Assembly: GCA_965249005.1 (NCBI GenBank) | Contig: CBDFLD010000002.1 | Span: forward strand, 1 to 16,192 | Reading direction: 5' to 3' | DNA: 16,192 bases | Source of the DNA: CBDFLD01 sp965249005 | GTDB taxonomy: Bacteria; Acidobacteriota; UBA6911 | Shown here: positions 1-6,412 of the stretch, piece after piece | Position numbering within the stretch: position 1 is the stretch's first letter | Layout of the letters: the number at the start of each line of letters is the position of its first letter | Notes under the pieces: model-generated | What the model was told of the DNA's origin: nothing | What the model saw: the letters and a program-made list of their open reading frames with translations, nothing else | Database searches by the model: none | Made by a program: the position numbers and the translations under genes

Positions 1-2187
1 ACGTGTGAGTTGGTCTAAGATTTCGAGTGCCTCTGTTTTTCTTCCCATCGAGGCATAGGTAGCGGCAAGCCACGCTCGATTGGTTCGGTCGTCTCCGGAT
101 AAACTCAAGCCGCGCTGAAACGCCGCAAGAGCGGCATCATAATCACCCTTAAAGAAGTACGCCATCCCAAGAGTCGGATAAATCGGCATGTAATTTGCGT
201 TGAGATCGAGTGTCTTGCCGCACTGCTCGATAGCATTGTCATACCGCCCCGAAATCGACAGCGCCTCTGCCAGCATCCGGTTAGTGAGGAGAAAAACCGG
301 GTCAAGTTGTATTGCTTTGTTGACCTCAGCAAATGCATCGTCGAATCTACCTAGAATTAATAGAAGTTGCGAGTACGCGGTGTGAAAATTTGGTTCGCTA
401 GGGTTGAGGCTGATAGCTCTCTTATACCGGTCCTCAGCACCCGACCAGTCCCAATCGTACCAATGTGAGATTTGGCCTAGAACCGCGTGAGCCTCGGCGA
501 TGGTGTCATCAATGGCGAGGGCCTTGATCGCTTCCTCCTTAGCTCTGGGCATGACTTCTCGTGGAGGTTCCACCCCTAGGATGCCAAGCAATAAATAGGA
601 GGTTGCCAGCCTCGAGTGGGCCAGCGCATAGGTCGGTTCCAACGACAAGGCCTCCTTGAAAAGCTCTATTCCTTTATCGATGCCATGACGGGTCACCTTC
701 AGTAGATGGTACTCGCCCTTCATACATAGACTGTAGGCGTCCACATTTTCCGTATAGCGTCTTGCTAGCTGCTCCTTCTCGTCCGGCGTAAGCTGCACGC
801 CTAGAGCTGCAGCGATAGCTTCCGCGTAATACTCTTCCGTTTCAAATACTGCTGACCGCGCGTTTGTGAACCGGTCGCCCCAGATGTTGCTACTGTCCCG
901 AGCGTTGACCAACTCCACACTCACGGACACTTCTTCTCCCCGCAACGTCATGTCTCCCAACAGAACGGCCCGAACTCCAAGTTCCTCCGCCAAGGCTTGG
1001 GCCTTTGCATCCCGCCCCTTGTAGCGTCTTGCCGTCGACCAGGAAGTAACCTTCTGTAGACTGGGTAACTGCGAAAGTCGGTTGATGATTCCTTGGGAAA
1101 TCCCATCGCTCAGGTACTCCAACTCTGGGTCGCCACTGCGATTTTCCAAGGGCAAGACGGCGACGGAATCGAAGACCTCCTCTGTCACGGGAGCAGACGG
1201 CCAGAACCAGGCAAGAGAGGCAGCCAAAATCAACACAAGAGCGCCAGTCGCGGTTGTCCAAATGGGCATGTGGCGCTTCTGCGGAGTCAACGAATCAGCA
1301 GCGACAGTCGCTGCTGATTTACCGGAGTCTGTATCCCGCTTGAGCCGCTTCAGATCAGCCAGCAGCTCCTTTGCCGACTGGCAGCGGACTTCTTTGTCTT
1401 TCTCCAGTATCTTATTGATGATGTGCTCCAGCCCGTCCGGCAGCTCAGGATTCAACCGAATGGGTGAAGTCGGGGCTTTGTTGAGAATCTCGTTGAACAT
1501 CGCCGCCGATGTCTCTCCCCGAAACGGTTGTGATCCGGTGGCAGCCTCATAAAGCACGACACCCAGTGAAAAAACATCAGTCCTGGCATCCAGCTCTTTT
1601 CCAAGGGCCTGCTCCGGTGACATATAAGCCACGGTTCCCATTGCGGTGCCGGGCGTCGTCAACTGATCGTCCGGCACTTGTGCGGTTGGCAGCGCTGACC
1701 CCGCTTCCGAGGGCGATTCCGTTAGCTTCGCCAGCCCAAAGTCCAGCACCTTTGCGTGACCGCGCTTCGTGATGAAGATATCGGCGGGTTTGATGTCCCG
1801 GTGAATGATGCCTTCGGAATGAGCCGCGTCGAGCGAGTCGGCAATCTGAGCTCCCAAGTCCAGTAGCTGATCGACTTCTATCGGTCCCCCGCTGATTCGG
1901 TGCTTCAGCGTCTGCCCTTCGAGCATCTCCATGACAATAAACGGTTGGCGCTGGTGTTCACCAATGTCATAGATGGTGCAGATATTGGGGTGATTCAGCG
2001 CAGAAGCAGCCCGAGCTTCACGCTGGAACCGCTCCAGTGCCTGGTGATCTTGTGCCAGCCGGTCCGGAAGAAACTTCAAGGCGACGTGACGGCCCAGACG
2101 ATTGTCCTCGGCTCTGTAGACCACACCCATCCCACCGCCCCCGAGCTTTTCCGTGATCTTGTAATGGGAGATGGTAGTGCCGATCAT
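1..2187 (-). CDS. Kinase A: membrane Ser/Thr protein kinase with FlgO-like and TPR domains (3' end outside window)
   Basis: I translated this myself: 729 codons are open from an ATG at 2187 to the window edge, so the C-terminus is missing. The Hanks-type kinase domain spans about residues 9-280: glycine loop LGGGGMG (15-21), ATP-binding Lys38 in VALKFL, Glu57, HRD 129-131, DFG 149-151 and YMSPEQ 188-193. The catalytic loop reads HRDIKPADIF, so the usual Mg-binding Asn (position 136) is Asp. One membrane segment lies at about 309-329. It is followed by a FlgO/TolB-N-like domain (about 339-440, starting SVAVLPLENRSGD) and TPR repeats from about 485 to the edge. The kinase is therefore cytoplasmic and the TPR part is predicted to lie across the membrane. 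The gene starts 12 bp after kinase B, with GGGGA about 7 nt ahead of the ATG, so co-transcription is likely. Substrates are unknown. Weakened activity is an inference from residue 136. Confidence 0.93.
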   Translation of the reverse strand, partial: MIGTTISHYKITEKLGGGGMGVVYRAEDNRLGRHVALKFLPDRLAQDHQALERFQREARAASALNHPNICTIYDIGEHQRQPFIVMEMLEGQTLKHRISGGPIEVDQLLDLGAQIADSLDAAHSEGIIHRDIKPADIFITKRGHAKVLDFGLAKLTESPSEAGSALPTAQVPDDQLTTPGTAMGTVAYMSPEQALGKELDARTDVFSLGVVLYEAATGSQPFRGETSAAMFNEILNKAPTSPIRLNPELPDGLEHIINKILEKDKEVRCQSAKELLADLKRLKRDTDSGKSAATVAADSLTPQKRHMPIWTTATGALVLILAASLAWFWPSAPVTEEVFDSVAVLPLENRSGDPELEYLSDGISQGIINRLSQLPSLQKVTSWSTARRYKGRDAKAQALAEELGVRAVLLGDMTLRGEEVSVSVELVNARDSSNIWGDRFTNARSAVFETEEYYAEAIAAALGVQLTPDEKEQLARRYTENVDAYSLCMKGEYHLLKVTRHGIDKGIELFKEALSLEPTYALAHSRLATSYLLLGILGVEPPREVMPRAKEEAIKALAIDDTIAEAHAVLGQISHWYDWDWSGAEDRYKRAISLNPSEPNFHTAYSQLLLILGRFDDAFAEVNKAIQLDPVFLLTNRMLAEALSISGRYDNAIEQCGKTLDLNANYMPIYPTLGMAYFFKGDYDAALAAFQRGLSLSGDDRTNRAWLAATYASMGRKTEALEILDQLTR
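1293..1319. repeat. Perfect 27-bp palindrome inside kinase A
   Basis: Two 13-bp arms (AATCAGCAGCGAC at 1293-1305 and its exact complement at 1307-1319) flank a single central base. The palindrome lies in frame in the Ala/Ser-rich linker between the kinase domain and the membrane segment (about residues 290-299). In mRNA it would form a long GC-rich hairpin. No U-run follows on the transcribed strand, so it does not look like a terminator. Confidence 0.9.
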
Positions 2188-2199
2188 GTCAGTTGTCCC

Positions 2200-4281
2200 C
2201 TAGGGCACGGGAACGAGGCGTTTGAGCTCTTCGTGCCAATTCAAAACCACATTGATTTGACTTGGGGACGCTCCTTCCGATTGGCGAATCATCAAGAAAC
2301 GCCCGTCTGGCGCCACATCATAGTTCTGAGCACGATGTGGCGGTTCGGCCAAATCGTATATCCCGCTGAATAGTCGACTTGGTTTTACCGCCCTGAACTC
2401 CGGTCGCGTTTCAATGCCGACCACCAGCATTTCCTCTTCGTTGCGGTAGAAAAGCTCTTGACCATTCACAGCCCCAATGGGCTCGGTGCCACCTTGACTC
2501 GAGATCTGGATGATCGGACCTCCGTCGGGAAAGGGCTCCACGTAGATCTCGTTGCGACCTGAGTGATCGGACCGATAAGCAATCCACTTGCCGTCAGGCG
2601 ACACTGTCGCCTGGATTTCGTTGGCATTGGTTCCACGAAAGAGTCGTGACTTTCTTTCCTCTTCCATCAACACCAACCAAATGTCATTTCGCGTCACGGG
2701 ATCTTCCCTGATATAAACCACATACTTTCCATCCGGCGACCAACTGACTGGGTTCGGGATGACTCCTCGCACGGTGATCGGATCCGGGCCACTCTTGCCA
2801 TCGGTAGATACCAAGTGGAGAGCCTCCCACGAATTGGTCACCGCCTGGCTACCGTCCGGTGATAAGAGAGGAATGGCAACAGACTCAAGGACCGACGGTT
2901 GCAATATGTTGCGCCGCAGATCGAGAGACCACGGACGATCATCGATCATCACAACAAGGCTCTGCCCATCCCGAGACAGTCTTGGGCTGTGGAAGGACTT
3001 GGAATCCAGAGGCACTGGCTCCGCGGTCCCATCGAGATTCACCCAGACCAACTCCCGCGCAGGAGGGTTGATTGGAATGTAGGCCAGCGATCCGTTGTCA
3101 GCCAAACTGAAGCTCATCACACCGAATAACTTGAGGGCAACATCCTCGAGAACGGTGACCAGTTCGCCCTTGACTGAGAAGTTGTCGGGATCGAAGGCCA
3201 CGGCCCATAACGCCTCCTCTCGCCCATAGACGATGTGCCCTGTTGGAGAGTATTGGGGACGGTGGCCCGGGACAAGAACGCGGGACTCTCCAGTCTTCAG
3301 GTCGAGCGCGGCAAGCTGGAGATTCTCGGCTTGTCCACCGAGTGCTCTGGTGAAGAGTACTCCACTGCCACCAGGCAAGATATCCGGATACCCATGGCCT
3401 ATCTCTTCTTTGTCGGCATCGGTAGTGGTTAAGACCTGAGGTTGCCCTCCCGTCGCCGCTACGCGAAACAATCCTTCGGCCGACCCGAAGATGATGGTTC
3501 CGTCCTCTCCCCAACTGGCACCGAAGGTGTTTCTTTTATCGCATATGGTCAGGGGCACGCCCCCGTGGATCGACACCCTCTTCAAACCACGATCGTCAAG
3601 ATACCCAATCTGGCTTCCATCCGGAGAAAAAAACGGGAGAGCGATACGTTCCCCTTCCGTACCCCGGATGGGAGTGGCTTCCAGTTCTTGCACTGCACGC
3701 AGGTAGATCTGCATTTGCCCGTCCGTTCCTCGCGCCACATATGAGACGTGCGTGCCATCCGGCGAGATGGAGACTTCAGGAAATAGAGGATGGATCGCCA
3801 AAGGTGCGCTTGCTGGGGGAGTAATTGCAAAGCGGGTGACAGGCAGTGGCGCCTCAGAAGGCAACGGTCTCAGATACCACCCGGCGATCGCAGCAACTAC
3901 CGCAATCAAAAGCAACGCAAAACCCCAAACAACCCGCTCGCGGTTTTTCCGATGGGCAACGGCTGAGGTGGGCATGCCGACCTGTGATCCGCCTTCGGCA
4001 ATCCACCGCAGTTCCAGCATCACATCGTGAGCCGCCTCAAATCGGTCGTCTGGATCCTTATCCAGACATCGCTTGACGATATGATCCAACGCCGGTGGGG
4101 TCATGGGCGCAAGAGTCGAGATCGGTTGAGGCTCTGAAGACATGATGGCCGTGATCAAGCTCGCTTGACTCTCCCCCTCGAATGCTTTGCGTCCCGTCGC
4201 CATCTCATAAACAACTGCCCCGAAAGCGAATATGTCCGTTCTTGCGTCGGCTTCCTTGCCTTCCAACTGCTCCGGGGCCAT
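2200..4281 (-). CDS. Kinase B, C-terminal part: kinase C-lobe remnant, TM segment and PD40/TolB propeller
   Basis: This 693-codon frame opens at the Met of MAPEQ, the end of the activation segment. It holds the rest of the C-lobe (residues 1-95), a membrane segment at about 114-135 and then a long WD40-like PD40 (TolB-type) beta-propeller, with repeated SPDG motifs such as SISPDGTHVSY, WSPDGKYVVY and VSPDGKWIAY. Kinase-PD40 fusions of this layout are typical of Acidobacteriota; the propeller is probably a periplasmic sensor or interaction module. The frame continues upstream of the ATG as AGTILGTFHY, so this is not a natural start. It is the downstream half of a kinase gene whose upstream half (4155-4628) is in another frame. 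As a separate product it would have no ATP site and no catalytic loop. The propeller reading frame itself shows no further damage. Confidence 0.85.
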   Translation of the reverse strand: MAPEQLEGKEADARTDIFAFGAVVYEMATGRKAFEGESQASLITAIMSSEPQPISTLAPMTPPALDHIVKRCLDKDPDDRFEAAHDVMLELRWIAEGGSQVGMPTSAVAHRKNRERVVWGFALLLIAVVAAIAGWYLRPLPSEAPLPVTRFAITPPASAPLAIHPLFPEVSISPDGTHVSYVARGTDGQMQIYLRAVQELEATPIRGTEGERIALPFFSPDGSQIGYLDDRGLKRVSIHGGVPLTICDKRNTFGASWGEDGTIIFGSAEGLFRVAATGGQPQVLTTTDADKEEIGHGYPDILPGGSGVLFTRALGGQAENLQLAALDLKTGESRVLVPGHRPQYSPTGHIVYGREEALWAVAFDPDNFSVKGELVTVLEDVALKLFGVMSFSLADNGSLAYIPINPPARELVWVNLDGTAEPVPLDSKSFHSPRLSRDGQSLVVMIDDRPWSLDLRRNILQPSVLESVAIPLLSPDGSQAVTNSWEALHLVSTDGKSGPDPITVRGVIPNPVSWSPDGKYVVYIREDPVTRNDIWLVLMEEERKSRLFRGTNANEIQATVSPDGKWIAYRSDHSGRNEIYVEPFPDGGPIIQISSQGGTEPIGAVNGQELFYRNEEEMLVVGIETRPEFRAVKPSRLFSGIYDLAEPPHRAQNYDVAPDGRFLMIRQSEGASPSQINVVLNWHEELKRLVPVP

Positions 4282-4628
4282 GTAATGAAATGTTCCCAGG
4301 ATGGTTCCTGCATCGGTCCCTTGGTCAACCTGTCAGCCAGTGTCTCTCCTTCCAGGTATTCCATCACCAAAAAGTCCGTGCCATTTTGTTGACCGACGTC
4401 GTACACAGTGCAGATATGCGGATGGTTCAGGCCAGAGACAGCCCTAGCTTCGCGCTCGAAGCGCTGGCGCAGCTCCGTGTCGTCAGAAAGGTGGGAGGGG
4501 AGGACCTTGATCGCCACGGTACGATCCAGACGCGTGTCCTTCGCACTATACACTTCTCCCATGCCTCCGGCGCCAATGGGCGAGAGGATCTCGTAAGGAC
4601 CGAGTCTCGTTCCTTCGGACAAAGCCAT
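4155..4628 (-). CDS. Kinase B, N-terminal fragment: kinase N-lobe, frameshifted
   Basis: The ATG at 4628 starts a normal Ser/Thr kinase N-lobe: IGAGGMGEVYSAKD glycine loop (18-31), VAIK with Lys41, FEREAR with Glu60, then hinge residues VMEYLEGETLADRLTKGPM to residue 106. The next 51 residues (from QEPSWEHF) are out-of-frame readings of GTILGTFHYMAPEQ and what follows, ending at a stop at 4155. Compared with kinase A, about 75 residues are absent between the KGP and the AGTILGT, removing HRD, the Mg-binding Asn and DFG. A short deletion plus frame change therefore splits the gene. An AGGA motif lies about 9 nt upstream of the ATG. The first 106 residues would be functional sequence in an intact kinase; alone they are unlikely to be active. 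Together with 2200-4281 this is best treated as one broken gene. Confidence 0.85.
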   Translation of the reverse strand: MALSEGTRLGPYEILSPIGAGGMGEVYSAKDTRLDRTVAIKVLPSHLSDDTELRQRFEREARAVSGLNHPHICTVYDVGQQNGTDFLVMEYLEGETLADRLTKGPMQEPSWEHFITWPRSSWKARKPTQERTYSLSGQLFMRWRRDAKHSRGRVKRA

Positions 4629-4640
4629 GCCGACGTCCTG

Positions 4641-4721
4641 GATTTGGTGCGTCCCGAGTTGACGGTAGGATAGCAGAGGATGGCATCGCGCGGGCGGAAA
4701 AGTTGGGAAAGTCGTCTACAT
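4641..4721. repeat. Direct repeat copy A, in the kinase B leader
   Basis: Bases 4651-4721 match 5475-5545 at 61 of 71 positions without gaps; the match extends to 4641 with one gap. It lies just upstream of the kinase B start codon and downstream of the HigA-like gene. The longest shared blocks are GACGGTAGGATA and CGCGCGGGCGGAAAAGTTGG. On the minus strand a TATCCT (4667-4672) could act as a -10 box, but no -35 match is seen at 17 bp. Confidence 0.85.
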
Positions 4722-4747
4722 TTTGCGCCAGCAGGGGAAACCTGTCG

Positions 4748-5071
4748 CTAGGCAGTCGATAGGGAAGCGAAAATTTTCGCGAGTTGCTTAGGAGATGCGC
4801 CAAGGAAGAAGAGGGAGCGGAGCAGCAGGTCGAAGGACACGGTGGGGTCACCGGCCTCCATTTTGGCCACCCGTGATTGGCTCGAACGCAGGAGACGAGC
4901 GAGCTGCGTTTGTGTCATTTTTTTCAGTTCACGTCGGCGCTTGAGATCCTGCGCAAGGGCTAGCTTGAGCTCAATGAAGGACACCTCCTCAGAAGTGAGC
5001 TCGAGAAAGTCCGCCGCGGATCCGGTCCTCCACCCGGCCTTCTTCAGTTTGTCTTTCTTGGTCTTCTTCAT
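4748..5071 (-). CDS. higA: XRE-family antitoxin (HigA-like)
   Basis: The protein has 107 residues. A lysine-rich N-terminus is followed by the stretch ELTSEEVSFIELKLALAQDL typical of XRE antitoxins paired with Gp49-like toxins. A helix-turn-helix covers about residues 52-92, with recognition helix region SSQSRVAKMEAGDPTVSF. The ATG at 5071 follows the toxin stop by only 3 bases, so translation is probably coupled. The expected role is to bind and neutralise the upstream toxin and, with it, to repress the operon through the inverted repeat at 5417-5444. The toxin-first order is that of HigBA systems. The symbol is at family level; a RelB-type name is possible. Confidence 0.9.
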   Translation of the reverse strand: MKKTKKDKLKKAGWRTGSAADFLELTSEEVSFIELKLALAQDLKRRRELKKMTQTQLARLLRSSQSRVAKMEAGDPTVSFDLLLRSLFFLGASPKQLAKIFASLSTA

Positions 5072-5074
5072 GGT

Positions 5075-5410
5075 CTACCTCACTCCATCATAGAGCTTGA
5101 TCCTACTTTTGCATGCTTCAATCGCCTTCTTAGGCGTCTGCTGCGATTTCTTTTTGAAAACATCCAGAACGACCACAGCGTCCGCGTCGATCCGGTAGAT
5201 AAGTCGCCAGGTGCCCCTCTCGTCGTTTATTCTCAGTTCATGGCACCGTGCGCCGATCGAGGGCATAGACCTCGAATGCGGGAGGCCAATCTTTTCACCC
5301 TGTTGAAGCAATCTTAACAAGAAGCCGGCTTCGAGCCTGGCGGTCTTGGAGAAGGGAGGAGTCTTGACCTCGCCTTCTAGCCAGACGAGCGGCTTTTCGG
5401 TTTCAGCCAT
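5075..5410 (-). CDS. higB: Gp49-like/HigB-type toxin of the RelE superfamily
   Basis: From the ATG at 5410 the product has 111 residues. It matches the phage Gp49-like/HigB family (PF05973 type, known members of which are ribosome-dependent mRNA interferases). The core reads CHELRINDERGTWRLIYRID (56-75), then VVVLDVFKKKSQQTPKKAI (79-97), with the conserved Glu-Leu-Arg and Trp-Arg-Leu-Ile-Tyr pattern and a basic C-terminal helix. A longer frame opens at 5569 (MVLVD), but its first 53 residues are non-homologous, translated from repeat B and the promoter. I chose 5410 because family homology starts there and because a near-consensus promoter predicts transcription starting at this ATG. The pair with the HigA-like gene appears complete. 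Confidence 0.9.
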   Translation of the reverse strand: MAETEKPLVWLEGEVKTPPFSKTARLEAGFLLRLLQQGEKIGLPHSRSMPSIGARCHELRINDERGTWRLIYRIDADAVVVLDVFKKKSQQTPKKAIEACKSRIKLYDGVR

Positions 5411-5416
5411 CAATAG

Positions 5417-5446
5417 GACAATATGCCAGATACGACATATTGTCAA
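5417..5446 (-). promoter_or_regulatory. higB: Promoter and operator of the HigBA-like operon, apparently leaderless
   Basis: On the minus strand there is a TTGACA (5446-5441), a 17-bp spacer and a TATTGT (5423-5418). Seven bases later comes the A of the toxin ATG (5410), so the predicted +1 coincides with the start codon. A perfect 9-bp inverted repeat (GACAATATG at 5417-5425, CATATTGTC at 5436-5444, 10-bp spacer) overlaps both boxes. That is the position expected of an operator for the antitoxin or the toxin-antitoxin complex. No Shine-Dalgarno sequence lies before the ATG. Confidence 0.75.
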
Positions 5447-5463
5447 GGGAACAGTGCTCCCTA

Positions 5464-5545
5464 GATTTTGGTAGGTCCCAAGCTGACGGTAGGATAAGAG
5501 AGGATGGCGTCGCGCGGGCGGAAAAGTTGGAGGAGTTGTCTGCAT
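5464..5545. repeat. Direct repeat copy B, between vapB and the HigBA module
   Basis: This is the second copy of the repeat at 4641-4721, in the same orientation. Most of the ten differences in the ungapped core are transitions. Homology stops about 18 bp before the HigBA -35 box on one side and about 10 bp short of the vapC remnant on the other. The two copies bracket the HigBA module. Confidence 0.85.
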
Positions 5546-5554
5546 CACGAGTTG

Positions 5555-5569
5555 GTCGACGAGTACCAT
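5555..5569 (-). pseudogene. Five-codon remnant of vapC (PIN-domain toxin)
   Basis: Eight bases after the vapB stop, and after an AAGGGGG ribosome site, an ATG begins MVLVD, the usual opening of VapC PIN-domain toxins, where the fifth residue is the first catalytic Asp. The next codons (QLVMQTTPP) have no PIN character and lead into repeat B. The toxin has been lost immediately after its start. Five residues are a weak basis for the family; the vapB neighbour and the spacing support it. Confidence 0.5.
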
Positions 5570-5577
5570 GGTCCCCC

Positions 5578-5769
5578 TTATGAAGATCTTCTCCTGGGAA
5601 TGGAGCGTAACTTGGTTTCACGTCCACCCAGCTTGGCTAACCGCTTGCTGCTTTCACGAGCAATCAATGCTTCCAACCCGAGCCGCACCAAGGTGGTCTT
5701 TTCCGTGACACCTGTCAGCTTCGATGCCCTTTCGAGCAACTTTTCGTCTATGTTCAACGTTGTTCGCAT
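5578..5769 (-). CDS. vapB: VapB-family antitoxin, orphan
   Basis: The 63-residue protein begins MRTTLNIDEKLLERASKLTG and continues with EKTTLVRLGLEALIARESSKRLAKLGG. This is the ribbon-helix-helix and C-terminal layout of VapB antitoxins of the PF09957 type (short N-terminal beta strand, two helices, then a toxin-binding tail ending in Gly-Gly). An AAGGA motif 6 nt upstream supports the ATG at 5769. The partner toxin should start at 5569 but only about five codons survive, so this antitoxin has no cognate toxin here. It could still bind DNA or neutralise a VapC encoded elsewhere. A typical VapB has 60-90 residues, so the gene appears complete. Confidence 0.88.
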   Translation of the reverse strand: MRTTLNIDEKLLERASKLTGVTEKTTLVRLGLEALIARESSKRLAKLGGRETKLRSIPRRRSS

Positions 5770-6094
5770 AAGATTCCTTCTGCTCGATCGAGTGGCATAA
5801 AAAAAGCCGAACCGCGCTAAAAACGAGGACGGACTTCATGTTTGCCTGTTTTTTTGGACCGGCGCAATGTCACCACTACCGATAATCCAAACTCGTTCCG
5901 GACAGAGTTGGAGCAGCCGCTCACGGCGTGAGCGGCCTACGGCCCTCGACATTGTATTCAGGGGGAAGGAAGAAGTACCATCTCCGCACCGAAGTTCCAA
6001 ATCGCAGGTCAGACTAACCAAGCCGCTGCAGATGGAGACGAATCTCTACTTCGCTCCGGTCGGCGCGGCCGAACGAAACGATAAGAGGTGAATG
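5770..6094. other. Intergenic region between vapB and the isomerase-like gene
   Basis: About 325 bp without a convincing gene. It should hold the vapB promoter (minus) and that of the plus-strand gene, but I see no good -35/-10 pair for either. It contains the hairpin at 5916-5936. The plus-strand frame 5867-6091 has no recognisable protein features and ends directly at the next gene's start; I do not regard it as coding. Confidence 0.6.
5916..5936. repeat. GC-rich near-perfect palindrome, REP-like
   Basis: Arms GCCGCTCACG (5916-5925) and CGTGAGCGGC (5927-5936) surround one base. As RNA or single-stranded DNA it would fold with a 9-bp stem and 3-nt loop. There is no T-run on either side, so it is not a typical terminator. 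It resembles intergenic REP-type palindromes, but no second copy occurs in the window. Confidence 0.65.
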
Positions 6095-6412
6095 ATGGAT
6101 GTACTCATTAACGCCAGACTACACAAGCCCGACGGGATGTCGAATCAGGAGTTCTTTGGTGTTTGGAAACAAGAGGCGGCTGGGGCCCTGGCGGGGGTTG
6201 AAGCGGGTGTCATCAAGAACATCTGGAAGGTTCCCGGAAAATACGACGTGATCCTGGTGATGAGTGTGGAATCAGCGGATCAGATCGACGAGCTCATTCA
6301 CAGCCTCCCTATCTGGAAGCTGGGTTACGATTACATCGTCGATCTCGAGTGGACTCTTCTTCGCCCGTATGAGAATTGGGCGAAGCACCTCGAGGAGCTT
6401 GCGGCTAGCTAG
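6095..6412 (+). CDS. Muconolactone delta-isomerase-like small ferredoxin-fold protein
   Basis: The product has 105 residues from the second of two adjacent ATGs (6092, 6095); AGAGG at 6084-6088 is 6 nt from the second and only 3 nt from the first. The sequence follows the muconolactone isomerase family (PF02426 type): an N-terminal beta strand, a helix, then NIWKVPGKYDVILVMSVES and the ADQIDELIHSLPIWK helix with its LP motif, ending in a beta strand and an acidic tail. Family members form dimeric alpha/beta barrels. True isomerases act in catechol degradation, but no other catechol genes are present, so the substrate is unknown and it may be a stand-alone relative. Its stop overlaps the stop of the opposing gene by 4 bp. 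Confidence 0.8.
   Translation: MDVLINARLHKPDGMSNQEFFGVWKQEAAGALAGVEAGVIKNIWKVPGKYDVILVMSVESADQIDELIHSLPIWKLGYDYIVDLEWTLLRPYENWAKHLEELAAS

Noticed and set aside
1900..2373. Plus-strand frames across the kinase A and B starts (also 4182-4673)
   Set aside because: They are opposite conserved kinase motifs and cross the start and stop of real genes.
5811..5850. T-run and GC stretch upstream of vapB as a possible terminator
   Set aside because: The potential stem pairs only three bases before mismatches, so it does not qualify as a rho-independent terminator.
5867..6091. 74-codon plus-strand frame directly before the isomerase-like gene
   Set aside because: It contains the palindrome, has no recognisable features, and its composition looks non-coding; its stop merely abuts the next start.
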